From assembly GCA_022606425.2 (NCBI GenBank), contig JAHDVF020001359.1:372001-436000 (forward strand): a DNA stretch of 64,000 nt, read 5' to 3'. Positions 1-11,850 of this stretch are shown here, in pieces (position 1 is the first letter of the stretch; each line of letters begins with the position of its first letter). A program made the position numbers and the translations under genes. The notes under the pieces were generated by a model, which saw only the letters and a list, made by a program, of their open reading frames with translations, made no database searches and had not been told where the DNA came from. Origin of the DNA: Lepidostoma basale (Eukaryota > Arthropoda > Insecta > Trichoptera > Lepidostomatidae).

Positions 1-45
1 AGGAAATTGAAAATAACTTTGTTTAATCCACTAAGTACACGTTGA
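1..45. repeat. End of short interspersed repeat (family D)
   Basis: The first 40 bases recur almost exactly at 40031-40068 and, inverted, at 40245-40280, and more loosely at 31131-31160. The window therefore opens inside one copy of the fold-back repeat called family D here. No coding potential is visible. Confidence 0.7.
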
Positions 46-179
46 TTCAATTAAATAATGGTTTTATCACAAAAACATATCTGTTTAAATTTAATAACAC
101 AAAAAGCACTCACTTCGAAATTTCAAATCACACGTGATACTGAAAACAGGAAATATATCAACTGTAACTTAAATTTATC

Positions 180-710
180 TTCTTCTTCAGCCGTCTCTCC
201 ACTGCTGGATGTAGGCCTCTTCTAATTTCTTTCATTTTTCTCTTCTTTGGGCTTCTCTTATCCACCTGCTACCCGCGACAGGGACAATATCATCGGCCCA
301 ACGTTTCTGAGGCCGGCCTATTCCTCTTTTCATGTCCCATGGTCTCCATCCTAGGACTCTGGGTGCCCATCTGTCTGTTCCCTGTCTGGCAACATGACCT
401 GCCCATTGCCACTTTAGCCTGGCAATACGATCCACCACGTCGACAACCTTTGTCCGGCGTCTGATTTCTTCATTTCTGATTCTATCTCTCAGACTTATGC
501 CTAACATTTGTCTCTCCATAGATCGCTGTGTACATTTTAATTTATATATGGTCCTCGCACTTAAGGTGATAGTTTCCAGACCATATGTAAGCACAGGGAG
601 GATACATGTTTCAAACACTTTTCTTTTTAAATTCATGGGAATATCCCTGTTTTTAAGGATATGATTGAGTTTCCCAAAGGCTGCCCAACCTAGTCCAATT
701 CTTCTGGGTA
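180..710 (-). mobile_element. 3' end of an RTE-like LINE
   Basis: Reading 636 to 232 on the minus strand gives 134 residues of the C-terminal region that follows the reverse transcriptase in endonuclease/RT LINEs: a VLTYGLET block, then WQWAGHVARQ, GRPQKRWADD and a basic end. Reading continues upstream to about 707 (GLGWAAFGKLNHIL) and downstream to about 185. The RT core and endonuclease are missing, so this is a 5'-truncated dead copy. A related tail lies at 57550-57935. Confidence 0.8.
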
Positions 711-714
711 CTTT

Positions 715-785
715 AACACAGACATATCAAATACATATACATACATTAAATTTATAACACAGACATATCAAATACATATACATTC
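715..785. repeat. Short tandem duplication, about 41-bp unit
   Basis: The block starting aacacagacatatcaaatac is repeated 41 bases later (about 1.7 copies), next to the LINE end. It may be a target-site or replication-slippage duplication. Confidence 0.6.
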
Positions 786-1064
786 ACACCTTTTATGAAT
801 TCTCGTAAAGATTTTACCAGAAATAATGTAAGAAAACCCAAAAATTTATCGAAATACACTTGATAAACGAGAGCGGCCGGTACGAATCCCTAGGAGACTC
901 AAAGAAGTGCAAGGCCTCCTCCCAAGTCAAACCATAAACAATATCAAGGAACATTGCGGCTTGATATAATGTCAAGATGGCACTGGTTCGGGGATTATCA
1001 GAGAAAAATCAGTATAATTTAGCCTTAGAATAAATTTTATTTGATATTTTTTTTATGTTTTGTG

Positions 1065-1140
1065 TGATTTTGGGTTGATTTTTCCTTCTCGAGCGAGACC
1101 TTTGGTTGAGAAGGAGAAATCACATGTTGTTACCCAAACA
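1065..1140 (+). repeat. Degraded family B repeat fragment
   Basis: The stretch with ttgagaaggag, gttacccaaa and gaaaatctacgc matches the right arm of the palindromic repeat at 30690-30955. Only the part downstream of the GAAAC motif survives. The remaining sequence between 790 and 1322 shows nothing I can name. Confidence 0.55.
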
Positions 1141-1322
1141 TATTGGTGCCACCCCTGAAAATCTACGCACATATTTTTTTTGTCTTATGTTTTAAATGCA
1201 AAATATATGAGGTGGCTAAGACTTATGGGCGGTAGTAAATGTCAGGCAAAAAAAACATGTTTTGATCAGGTTTGGATTGAAACTGACTGGTTTTAATTCA
1301 TTTAAGAATGTCACATCCCAAT

Positions 1323-2939
1323 TTAAGGGGTTCGGTGGGTTTTAGAGGTCCAAAAAAAGGCTATTTTTACTATTTTTTTAAAAATATATACAATCATATA
1401 TTTTATTTAAACAATTCAGCATATCAAAGATGCATATTTAAACAGTATTTTGTGAAAATTTTATTTAAAAATTCCGAAAACTCAGCCGTTGGTACCTCAT
1501 CTCCCTTGACGACTCAAAAAAAAAAATGCTCTTGCCGTGGACAGCATAACTCATTATTGGTTCATCTAAAATAAAAAAACCAAAAATATTTCGTTAGTAC
1601 ACGGATATATCTCGTTATTGAACGAAGGAAAACAAATAAAATTAAAATTTGAATTTTTGACAGACTTTGAACAAAAAAACACCTTTTTTGGTCAAATTTT
1701 TGCCATGTATTGGCTCGAAAAAATTTGTTGTAATAAAAAAAATAAAAAATCCTTCGTTCTATAACTAGATAATGTTATTTCAAAGATGTGTGCCAAATTT
1801 GAACAAAATCGTATTATAACTTTTCGAGAAATCGTGTCCACCGACTTAAAAAATTGAGTTTTGAGATAAACGCGTTTAAAGTTTTAAATTGAAATAACAT
1901 GCAAAAAAAAAAAAATTTAACTTGCATAGAATCATCGATTCCTGCATCATAAAGCAAAGTACCTGCTGCTGCGGTAATATCCAGGGCATCCTTTTGCTCT
2001 TGCCTGTGACGAATTCTTGCTTCACGAGTCTTCGACTCGAGCTTTCTTTTCGGCAATAAATATGCGGTTCTAAACTTCTTTTCGGGCACACTCGTGGCTG
2101 TTTCGGCCAAGTTTCAAGTCCATGCCATGCATAAAAAGCAACAAAGCTGAGGCTCCTTCGTTGAAAGTACCAGCAGCGACAAATGCAGCAATTTTCATAC
2201 GATTTACCAATTTTTGACATGATAAAATGTATCTAGGCTGACATTTTTCACACTCTACGAGAATTTTGAAACCAAAACCAAATTTCACACACTGTTTAAA
2301 ATCCACTTTACCATTACATATTTTGTCCTCTCAATTCTCATTTATTACATTAGAACACTTCACAAAAGCAGATAGGGTTGAAAAAACTATAAGAAAATCG
2401 ATGATTGCACACTGCAGAATACCGTCCTCTGGCACGTGTTTTTCATCTTGGCTTTTGAGTTTTTTCGCCGACGTGCTGGTAAAGGATTCATCGTCTATCT
2501 CGGCAGTTTTCGGATTAAATTATTGTTTTCTTTTCTTTGATCTATCTTTTCTTCGACCACTAGTTGTTCGATCAGATCTTGTGACTTTACTCATATTTTA
2601 TAAATAAAAATTTATAAACACTTATAGTAAAAATTCACAAACACTTATAACCTCAAATCAATCAACTAAAATATTAAAAACTAATTGGAGTTGCCCTTGA
2701 ATTGTAAAAGAAAGTGGGAAAGGCCGACCAGCAATAGCTATGCAGCTGCTTCCGTATATCTGCGAAGCGCTGCACTGACGTGGCCTGATAGGCGGAACTT
2801 CCGAAGAGTCTGTCTCTTAGAATTTTAGTCGGATCGATTTGAAATTTTAGGAGAATATTTTAAACATATTGTACTATTTAATTAGATAAAAATAAAAAAA
2901 ACGATTTTTTGAAATTTTCAAACCCACCTAACCCCTTAA
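1323..2939 (-). mobile_element. Internally deleted Kolobok/Mutator-like DNA transposon
   Basis: Both ends carry TTAA (1323-1326 and 2936-2939), followed inward by matching inverted repeats of about 18 bp (GGGGTTCGGTGGGTTTT against its complement ending at 2935). On the minus strand, broken reading frames carry pieces of the insect Mutator-like transposase family: a start at 2594 (MSKVTRSDRTTSGRRK), an Asp/Ser/Lys-rich linker, FGFGFKILVECEKCQPRYI, then FVAAGTFNEGASALLLFMHG and an Arg/Gln-rich C-terminus ending AGIDDSM near 1922. The catalytic middle between the CEKC block and the FNEGASA block is missing and frames are shifted, so the copy is non-autonomous. TTAA duplication fits Kolobok; the exact superfamily is inferred. 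Confidence 0.7.
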
Positions 2940-3134
2940 GGGCATCACACTGAAGCATATTTTTATTTCTTCTACATTCGTCTTCACTTTGTGTTGTGGA
3001 TTCATATTTGAATAAATACACTTGGCATTACTACACTTTATTTCACTTAACACAGACATGCGACTGAGTGGTCACTTATATCACTTGTCATTAAATATAA
3101 CTCCACCCCCTTTTAGTATTGTTAATAATTGTGT

Positions 3135-3185
3135 ACATTGATAAAGGTTACTTGTAACCAAAACATGTTTGTGTTAAGTGAAATA
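3135..3185 (+). repeat. Degraded hammerhead-like repeat motif
   Basis: A TTGATAA box is followed by a small hairpin (GGTTAC, loop, GTAACC), AAAAC and ATGT. This is the layout of the repeat motif described for 40178-40216, with the GAAA changed to AAAA. It sits in the intron just upstream of the first NAA35 exon seen. Confidence 0.4.
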
Positions 3186-3266
3186 AAGTGTTGTGATACC
3201 GAATTTAATTATATTTATTCAAACAAATTTATATTAATTGTGAAGAAAACAATTATTTCTTCGCAG

Positions 3267-6200
3267 GGTGAAGCGCTGATAGGCCTGTTTGCTCGCATAA
3301 AGTTCACAAGGATGTTCTACCAAACTTTGACGCTGCTTATAAAGCGGGAGCCCCAGGCCACCAGCGACTGCATGCGGGTGCTAGCCGGTTGCTCTGAGAT
3401 GATGATTATCATCAACAAGACTGTTAGCAAAGGGACTCAGCCCGAAGAAAACTGTAAGCTCACACAAAATAACACATTGGAGCAACATTCATATTTTAGC
3501 AGCCAATAACGTAGTTTTAATTTTGTAGCTGATATGCCAAATCCCATGGGATTTGAACCCTTGGTGAACCAGAGGCTATTGCCTCCTACTTTCCCACGCT
3601 ACACGCGCATCAAGCCGCGCTCACAGGCCCTGCAGTACTTCGAGGACCTCATCTCAAAGCTGAGGCATGCCATGAAGATCACTTCCATCACCTCCTTTCA
3701 CAGCGTATTGGTGAGTTTATTTTACTTATTATTATAATTAAAATATTTCTCTGTTATTGACTCTTAGACATTGCAGCATTTTTTCAGTTTTCACTAAAGT
3801 TTAAAAATGCTACTGCGGTTCTATATTTAAAGTTATTTCTAAGTCACAGCATTAACCCTTTGGTTGCCGGCTCTTTTGGGATACTTTTAATATATAAATG
3901 TTCTTTTAAATCTAAATATGATTATTTTATTAAGTATCGTTAATAATATGTACCACTGACATATTATTAACACTGATTTCGCGACCAATTTAAATAAACC
4001 CCAACAAGGGAAATTCTCTGGCACAATCCTCTGTTTTCTATGTATGAAGAGCCTAAGTTGGGGAGCTTTCCTCTTTAAATTTTCTTATGAAGCACTCACT
4101 TGGTGGTTAGATATTACATAGTTAGACCCTTATGTATGGAAGCGAAGCATGGAACTGGAAAAAGAAGGATAAAAGTAGAATAAATGAAGTAGAAATAAGA
4201 TCACTTAGACGAATGTGTGGATACTCTGTGTCGAATGAAAATATAAGAACTGAATGCAGTGCAAATGATGGTGTTATGAACAAAATAATGAAAGGTTCAT
4301 TAATATGGTTTGGACACATGGAAAGAATGAATGGAACTAGAAATAGAGGAAGACCGAGGAAAATGTGGCACCATCAAATAAATCAAATATTGAATGTCGG
4401 CCACGTGACAAGTCAGAAATCAACGCGCATGCATGACACAATGTATGAATGTTGAGGAAGCAAGAGAAATATGTCAGGAAAGAAAAGTGTGGCAGTCCAT
4501 TCTTTCTGCCTACCCTAACCGATAACCATACTGTGGTTAACCACAGTATGGTTATTATAATTGGTGCCTACTAATTTCGTTTAGACCCAAGCTTCATCAG
4601 GGCAATAACTAACTAACTAACTTACCATCACGCCGTCTCCCCGGAGGGGTAGGCAGAAAGAATGGAACGCCACACTGTTCTGTCCTGACATACGCCTCTC
4701 GCTTCCTCTACATTCATACATCTTGACATGCACGCACGTCGATTTTTCCGACTCCTCACGTGACCGACATTCAATATTTGATTGATTTGATCGCGCCACG
4801 TTTTCCTCGGCCTTCCTCTATTTCTAGCTCCGTTCACGCCGTTTACATATACCTTCTTTACCATTCTGTCTTCACTCATTCTTTCCATGTGTCCAAACCA
4901 TCTTAATGACCCTTTCCTTATTTTGTTTTCCTTATACTTGCATTTGTCACTCTATCATAAACAGATTTGCCACACATTCGTCTTAGAGATCTCATTTCTA
5001 CTGCATTTATTCTACTTTCATCCTTCTTTTGCCAGTTCCATGCTTCACTTCCATACATAAGGGTCGGCACGAGAACACCATTGTGCACTGCCATCTTAGC
5101 TTTTTTGGATAGGCTTTTGTTTGCGATGACAACTTTAAGTGCACCATTTATTCTGTTGTCTGCCCCAACCCTTCTTTCAATATCCTTCTCCACCCTCCCA
5201 TCCTTTGTAAACATACTTCCTAAATAAACAAATTCATCCACTTGTTCCAGATTTTCACCGTTTACACTAATGTTGCAGACTGTCATGCTTCCTTCTTTTT
5301 CGAAAATCATTACCTTAGACTTATTCACATTCATCATCAAATCGTATCGCTTGCATACCTCATACATCCTAGACACCAGGGTTTGCAGTTCGTGCTCGTT
5401 GTCTGCAAGTAGCACAGCGTCGTCCGCATACAACAAACAGCTTACTGAAACATCTTCCATTTTTGCACCTGCTTCCAACCCTTTCAGCTCTTTCATACAC
5501 TTGTCCATATATAGATTAAACAACCATGGAGACATTACACACCCCTGTTTGACACCTTTATTGATATCAAACCAGGCTGTAAAATCCCCATTTACTCTGA
5601 CACTAGCAGTGCTTTCTGTGTACAGCGATGTAATTGCCGTGATCAGTTTTGTGTTTATTCCATATTCCGACAATATTTCCCACAGTTTACCTCTATCTAC
5701 GCGATCATATGCTTTTTGCAAATCGACAAACGCACAGAAGAGTTTACGGTTTTGGGCCATAAACTTCTCTGTCACTGTACGAAGTGCAAAAATTTGATCC
5801 ATGCATCCTCTGCCATTCATAAAAGCGCCTTGCACATCCCAAACTCTATCACTTGTCGTCTTTCTTACTCTTTCTATTAAAATTCTGCCATAGATTTTAC
5901 CAACAACACTCAAAATACTAATAGCTCTGTAGTTTCCACATTCCATATGGGATCCTTTTCCTTTGTACAGAGGCAAAATAACTGCTCTCCTCCAGTCAAG
6001 TGGGGTATATCCCTCCTCCAAGCATTGGTTGAACAGTTTACATATCCATGCGGAAACTACTTCGCCACCGTTTTTGATAAATTCTATAGCGATGCAGTCA
6101 TACATACATACAGCTTTTCCACTTTTCATTGCTTTCACAGATCTTTCAATCTCATTCATACTTATTTTTTCTGTATTGTCATTTATACCAATCGCGTTTA

Positions 6201-9200
6201 CACCAGTTCTAATGCTTTCATCAACACTTGTATCACCACCATACATTTCTTTAAAATACTCCATCCATCTCTCTTGTACGATCTTACTTTCCGTTAACAT
6301 TCTTCCCTCACTATCTAAAATTGCTTTCACACATCCGCTTTCAGGAGGATTTCGGGCTTTCTTCACTTCCTTCCAAAACATTTTAATATTGTCCCTGAAG
6401 TTCTTTGTCATTTTGAGCCCTTCTTCCTCCCTCAGCTTTTCTTTTTGCACTTTCACTACCGACTTCACTTTCTTCTTGCACACCTTATACAAATCTTTTG
6501 CACTTTCATACTTACCTCTGTCATTCTTATTTATCGAAAGCATATTCAACCAAGCATCCTTCTTCTCTTTAACTGCACTCTTTACGTCATCATTCCACCA
6601 CGCATCCCCTTTCCTTATTCCTTGTACACATACACCACACGATTCTTTCGCTGCTTCACACAAACTTTTCTTTAAATACTCCCAGGTATCGTCAACATTC
6701 AACAAATTTACATCAGACACACACAATCTTTCGTTCACTTTTCTCACGAAATTATCTCTTACGTCATTGTTTTGTAGTTTTTCAACTTTGACTCTAGTTG
6801 GTGCGGCCACTGTTTTGCTTCTTCTGGTTCGCCATCCCCGGAAAAGGATCACTTTTGCCACTACTAAAAAGTGATCCGTTTCCATTTCGGCTCCCCTGAA
6901 AACCCTCGTATCAATAGTATCCGCCCGCAATCTAGAGTCAACAATGACGTAATCTATAATTGACCTTTCATTTCCTCTTTCCCAAGTATATTGATGGATT
7001 CTCTTATGATCAAAAAAGGAGTTCGACACAAAGAGACTCCATTCCATGCACACTCCAAGCAGTCTCCTTCCATTGTCGTTTATTCTTCTATCAGGGCAAT
7101 ATAATAACTTTTATATATAATAGCGTTTTATTATTTTATATCCATAAGCTTTCCTCTTTCTACTCAACTTCTCATTGTTCATAAATACTCGTTACATAGT
7201 CGGTAGTCATAAATAATTTGAGTTATATTTGCTTTTACTTGGTTTATTATTTAAACATAAAATAATTAATTGTATGGGTATTTAGGATTTCTTCATGGAG
7301 TTTAGCAAAGGCCAGCCATGCATTCTATCCCGCTCAGCACTGCAGCTGTTGTATCTGGGTGGTGCGGGAGGCACGGGAGCAGTTCCACCCGGGGCAGTGG
7401 TTTCCGATGCCCTTAAAGAGGCCGTCAAATCCTTTATCAGCCCCCCAGTTTTCATTCCACGATACCAGATTCTCAATAATCCACAGGTATAGTTTTTGGT
7501 GTTGTCAGCTGTGAGTTTTGTTTTCATAAAATAATCTTATGAACCTCCTAAATATTTGTTAATGTTATTGTGCAGGCGCGAGACTATGTGGAGACCTTCT
7601 TGAGCCGCTGCGCCCGACCGTTCACGGCTTTATTGCAGGTGTGCGGCCACAACCGCGCTCGCCAGCGGGACAAGCTCGCCCACCTGCTGGATGACTTTGC
7701 TGCCCTCCAGGAAGAGGTAACCACGAACCCCCATAGTGATGTACTCGCACTATTGAGGAGATTCATATGTTCAGTATTACACCGTGTGTCTGTTTCCAGG
7801 CCGAAAACATAGATGGGTTCTTTTTCACACTGGCCTTTAAAGCGGAGCCCCCGCGCCGCCACCTGCCCTGCTTTACTACCTGGATCCTGTACCACATCTT
7901 GCGGATCATGATCATGTATCTCCTCTCTGGCTTGGAGCTGGAGCTGTACAGCGTCCACGAGTATCACTACATATTCTGGTACGCTTCTTCCACACTTGAA
8001 CCTCTAATATTTTAATACATAATCACGGAATGTTAATTATAATTGAAGCTTATTCTAGTCTAGGATTTTGTCTTTCGGGAGTATCAGTCCGAAGGCTATT
8101 TGCTCCCCCATCTATTGACTTTGTTGGGAATGAGGGCGGCATAATGAGGGAAGGCTTAGGAGGAGAACATTAAAGAGTATATTATTATTCATACATTATA
8201 TTATTATTTATTCATTTTTTTAGCCTTTTACTAGTTTCGCTTGTAACTAAGTTTATACAAAAAGGGAGTGTTTATTTTATTTTTCATATTTGTAAAAAAA
8301 AAGGAAAATTTCCACACGCTAGTGTTGCAAGAAAGACTGCATTTTATAAATATTTCTAGGTACCTGTACGAGTATCTATATGCCTGGCTCGCTAGTGCCT
8401 TGAGTCGTGCGGAGGCCATTGTGGCAGAGCAGGAAGCAGCGGCGGGGGCAGCAGCCGGCGCAGGCGGAGGAGCGGGCGGGAGGCGCGGCCCGCGGCCCCC
8501 TCGCCACAAGAAGCGCCCCGCCCCGCGACCCGCCCACAGAGAGGCCCTCATGTGCCAGATCATGACCAACCTCTGTGGGGGATATTACAAGGTCCTAGAA
8601 CTAATATATGACTGGCAGATAGTTAAAAAGTACTATTTCTGACATTGATTAAAACATTTTTTTTCAGGCCCTCGTTGCTTTCCAGCTGCAGGGAAAGATC
8701 CCTCAACCGATATCTCAGTTTGATGATGAAGCCGTTCGTTACAAACATCGTTTTGCTCCATTGTCTATACTGACACCACCACAAATTCAGTATAAGGAAT
8801 TTGAAACTCTGACACAACCCTTGAGGTGGCTATTTATGTTTATTTATTGTTCATTATAATAAATATCAAAAATGTATTTAGTGTTTCTAAATCTGAATGA
8901 AATATCTGTTTTCTAGATGTTTTACTATATTTTACGGGTTTGACATGTTTTGGCTTCCTAGAGCATCATCTCCTTGTATAATATATGTTTAAATATTTGA
9001 GTCTTTGTTCATTAATGCTTTATTTCCAACAGATCTAGTAACCCAGTAACGTTATATTTGGGCGGATGTAAACACTTTCAACAAGCCAAAACTCTCATAG
9101 AAACCATTCAAAATCCCGATCAGGAGGTGAGTCACTACTTATTATATATTCTTGTGCTCTTTGTAACGTTCATTTATGTATCGGATTAATTGAAGTTAAA

Positions 9201-10978
9201 TAAAATTATGTTTTTTTAACAACGAGGCATATCCAGAAAGCAAGTGTACTGAATTTTTGTAGGTTACAATTTTATTTAAACAAAAAAATTACGTGGTTAC
9301 CGTAGTACATATGTAAGCTATTTTTCGACATAGTCGCCATTCCTCTCAATGCAGGTGGTGAAGCGGGGTATCAACTTTTTGATGCCTTCCTCAAAGTAGT
9401 TTCCTGCCAACCCCTTCGTCCACTTCTCCACCTCCTCCTTTACCTCCTCGTCGGTTGAAAACCTTTTTTCACCCATATTCAGCTTCAGGGAGGTAAAGAG
9501 ATAGTAATCTGAAGGTGCTAGGTCAGGGGAATACGCGGGATGGTTCAAGACATCCCATTTAAACGAGGCGAGCAGTTCCTTCGTGGCGTTGGCCGTGTGG
9601 GCATTGTCGTGCAGCAGACAGACTCCCTTTGTCAGCATGCCTCTCCTATTATTCTGAATCCGCCCTCCGCAATTTTTTTAGGGTCTCAAAGTATCTTGCA
9701 GAGTTGATGGTCTCCCCTTGAGGGATATATTCAATTAAAATTATGCCTTGACAGTCCCAAAATACGGATGCCATGATTTTCTTGGCTGAAATGGTGGTTT
9801 TGAACTTTTCTGATCATCATGCACAGACGTACGACCGTTTTTAAACTCGCGACACCACTTGTACACACTTGTACGATTCATCGCTTTATCACCATATGCA
9901 GTTTTCACCTCATTATAAACCTCAACTGGAGGTTTTCCCTTCCAAACGAGATAACGGATGACGCCGCGTATTTCGCACTTGGCGGGAGATTGGATTGACA
10001 TTTTTCACGAAACGTGTGATTGACGTCGCGGGAACTTCTCAACGTACTGACCTCGAACCGGTCTCTTTGCGGAGGGGAAGTGTAGCCAATATGTCGAAAT
10101 TAAAATCCATCCGGTCCTGAGAGCCTCAGTACACTTACTTTCTGGATCAGCCTCGTACTTATATTTTCAAATTTCTTTTTCTAATAAAAATATCAAAATT
10201 AAATAAATGTAAAAATTAATTCTACAGATTTAGTACATCATGATACATGATTTAATAATCCATTATTTTTGGGATGTTCCATTAACCCTTTGGTTGCCAA
10301 AATCCGATATATCGGCTTTTGCTACACTAGCAAGAAGTGCCGAATCCGACGGATCAAAGCCATCATTTATAAAAGAATCATATACGTTTTAGACAGTGGG
10401 AGGGAGTGAGTCAGTGCTACATTAGAATATAATTAAAAAAAAATTCCTTAAATTTAAAAGTAATGTGGTGTTATTTTGTAGTTAATGGGCACATGTCTGT
10501 CAATTTGTTTAAATCACATACATTTATTGTACTTTACTCGTAGTCTCTGGACTCGGCTGGGAATATTTTTTGCTCGCCGAGATAAAACTATATTAATGGG
10601 ATGGCTTACAAATTTTACAGTGGTTACGCACTTTTTTACACCGTGCATACGAAACTACAGTAATACGTTTTTGTCTCGCTCTTGGCCCAGAAATTCATGT
10701 TGAAGACTGTTTGGAAATTACTTTGTCTAAAATGGCGGCTATTTTGGCATATTAATCCCAAAAGTGGCGGCAACCAAAGGGTTAATTTCTGAATATGGTA
10801 CATGTTTGTAATGAGTTAGCAATCTCTTCCTTTCTAGATTACCGATTTGCTGAAGATTGCCAAAACCAACTTTGTGGTGCTGAAGCTGCTCGCCGGCGGC
10901 CACATGAGTGACTCCACGACCCCGCCGGACTTTGATTTCTCTCATCACCGGCATTTCCCCATCATCAAGATCACTTGA
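3267..10978 (+). CDS. NAA35: N-alpha-acetyltransferase 35, NatC auxiliary subunit (5'-partial)
   Basis: Auxiliary (Mak10) subunit of the NatC complex, which acetylates N-terminal methionines cotranslationally on ribosomes. Coding exons: 3267-3453, 3529-3710, 7286-7486, 7576-7716, 7800-7978, 8360-8591, 8668-8825, 9033-9126, 10838-10978 (TGA 10976-10978). All junctions are AG/GT and all phases close, giving 504 residues. Diagnostic family stretches are [20 protein letters not shown] in exon 2, [18 protein letters not shown] in exon 3, [10 protein letters not shown] in exon 6 and a C-terminus of the type KLLAGGH...[15 protein letters not shown]. The family is usually about 700 residues, so roughly 200 N-terminal residues lie upstream of the window or in exons I cannot see. 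Exon 6 encodes an Ala/Gly- then Arg/Pro-rich low-complexity linker where the family has a basic variable linker. Introns hold a LINE, a mariner and a MITE. Confidence 0.93.
3851..3875 (+). repeat. Single end of a piggyBac-like MITE
   Basis: TTAA followed by CCCTTTGGTTGCC is identical to the end of the TTAA-flanked element at 10286-10781. No partner end is seen nearby, so this is a truncated copy in the NAA35 intron. Confidence 0.5.
4120..4516 (+). mobile_element. 3' fragment of the RTE-type LINE
   Basis: Plus-strand reading gives [20 protein letters not shown], then [19 protein letters not shown], the C-terminal region of the same LINE family as the minus-strand copy at 4608-7089, with an internal deletion. 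It lies about 100 bases from that copy in opposite orientation. Confidence 0.8.
4560..4607 (-). repeat. CTGATGA-type repeat motif (family H), cut by a LINE
   Basis: On the minus strand CTGATGA is followed by AGCTTGGGTCT and AAACGAA. It matches the better preserved copy at 49432-49480. The LINE at 4608-7089 inserted next to the box, using ATCAGGGCAATA as target. Confidence 0.5.
4608..7089 (-). mobile_element. RTE-type LINE, 5'-truncated, nearly intact reverse transcriptase
   Basis: A 12-bp target duplication, ATCAGGGCAATA, lies at 4596-4607 and 7090-7101. The minus-strand frame 7053-4918 (711 residues) contains the end of the AP-type endonuclease ([24 protein letters not shown]), then the [21 protein letters not shown], motif [12 protein letters not shown], motif [20 protein letters not shown] and the catalytic box YADD, then the C-terminal domain. 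One frameshift near 4900 moves the last part ([19 protein letters not shown]) to frame 4888-4628. The 3' end is a TTAG tandem tail, as in RTE elements. No RNase H is seen. The family has at least seven more fragments in this window. Confidence 0.93.
8893..8975 (-). repeat. Family A short repeat, one arm
   Basis: Located in a 207-bp NAA35 intron. It carries gttttctagatgttttacta, a tgacatgttttggc core and a TCATC box, all characteristic of family A (see 20430-20745). On the minus strand the core reads GATGATGCTC...AAAACATGTC. Confidence 0.6.
9217..10161 (-). mobile_element. Mariner element, internally deleted
   Basis: TA-flanked inverted repeats (ACGAGGC..ATCCAGAAAG at 9222; complement ending at 10156). 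The minus-strand frame from 10001 gives the N-terminal helix-turn-helix ([12 protein letters not shown]), and the 9638-9318 frame gives the C-terminal half with HDNAHTA and [15 protein letters not shown], the second and third Asp of the DD34D triad. The block with the first Asp (normally GDE) is deleted and frames are shifted. Lies in the last NAA35 intron. Confidence 0.9.
10282..10785. mobile_element. piggyBac-like MITE with TTAA ends
   Basis: TTAA at 10282-10285 and 10782-10785 border perfect inverted repeats CCCTTTGGTTGCC and GGCAACCAAAGGG. The internal 496 bp has no transposase. TTAA duplication with CCC ends is typical of piggyBac-mobilised MITEs. Located in the last NAA35 intron; another end lies at 3851. 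Confidence 0.8.
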
Positions 10979-11274
10979 ATATCAACATGTGTTAGTCAAC
11001 TATATTTTATAATTTATTTGTAAATCATATTGTAAATATACACCGTGTGATTTGAAGAAAATATATGTTACGTGTTTGTTTGATACTCCATCTTCATGAA
11101 TCTCCCCCTTTATCAATCCCCGAATCCTAAGTAGATGTAATATTCTTATACAACAAAATCAATGGGATCATGCAATTCTGGTCCAACTAATAAACTATCG
11201 TGTACCGTTAAGGTTTACCAGATAGCTACTACCATTACAACACGATATTATTTATGTAAGTAGAAGTTGTACCA

Positions 11275-11850
11275 GAGTGATAACCCAGAGAAGAAACTCA
11301 TCACATAGAGTAAGACAACTTCTCTTTCTAAGTTGTCCAAAAATTTACCTACCTGGGTTCCAGTCTGACAGAAAACAATGAAGACCCAGCAGAAATAAGA
11401 AAAAGGATCACAGCGGCCAACAAAACATACTTCCCATTGCTACCAATATTTAAGTCTCGCAACGTCTATAGAAAGTCTAAAATCACAAGACAGTATTGGC
11501 GTATGGCTGCGAGGCTCTGGCTTGACACCTTGGAAAGAAAGGTGCTGCAAAGAATTTGTGGACCCGTGAGAGACGGAGAGCAATGATGAGCTGTATTCCA
11601 TATACCAGGCCCCCAACACTTTCAAACAAGTGCTGCGAAGCTACAAAGATTGAGATGGGCTGGACATGTACAGAGGATGTCCAACTCACGGATCCCCAAG
11701 GGTGGGAAGACCAAGGCTGAGGTGGGAGGACCAAGTAAAGAGGAATGCAGCACAACTTCTTCGGGTGCCCAACTGGAGGACGACTGCCGAGGACAGGGAC
11801 TGCTGGAGGCGAATGTTAAGAAGAATAATGTGTAATTACATGTGATTATT
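11275..11850 (+). mobile_element. LINE C-terminal remnant
   Basis: Broken plus-strand frames read FTYLGSSLTENNEDPAEIRK, then RLRWAGHVQRMSNSRIPK and a GRPKLRWEDQ-like block, the post-RT region of an RTE-like LINE distinct from the 4608-7089 family. The best match inside the window is 28300-28780. The stretches 10979-11274 (NAA35 3' side) and 11851-12473 show nothing else I can name. Confidence 0.7.

Noticed and set aside
5963..6874. Long plus-strand open frame (303 codons) rich in Ser, Phe and Leu
   Set aside because: It is the antisense shadow of the LINE reverse-transcriptase frame at 7053-4918; composition and lack of any family match support that.
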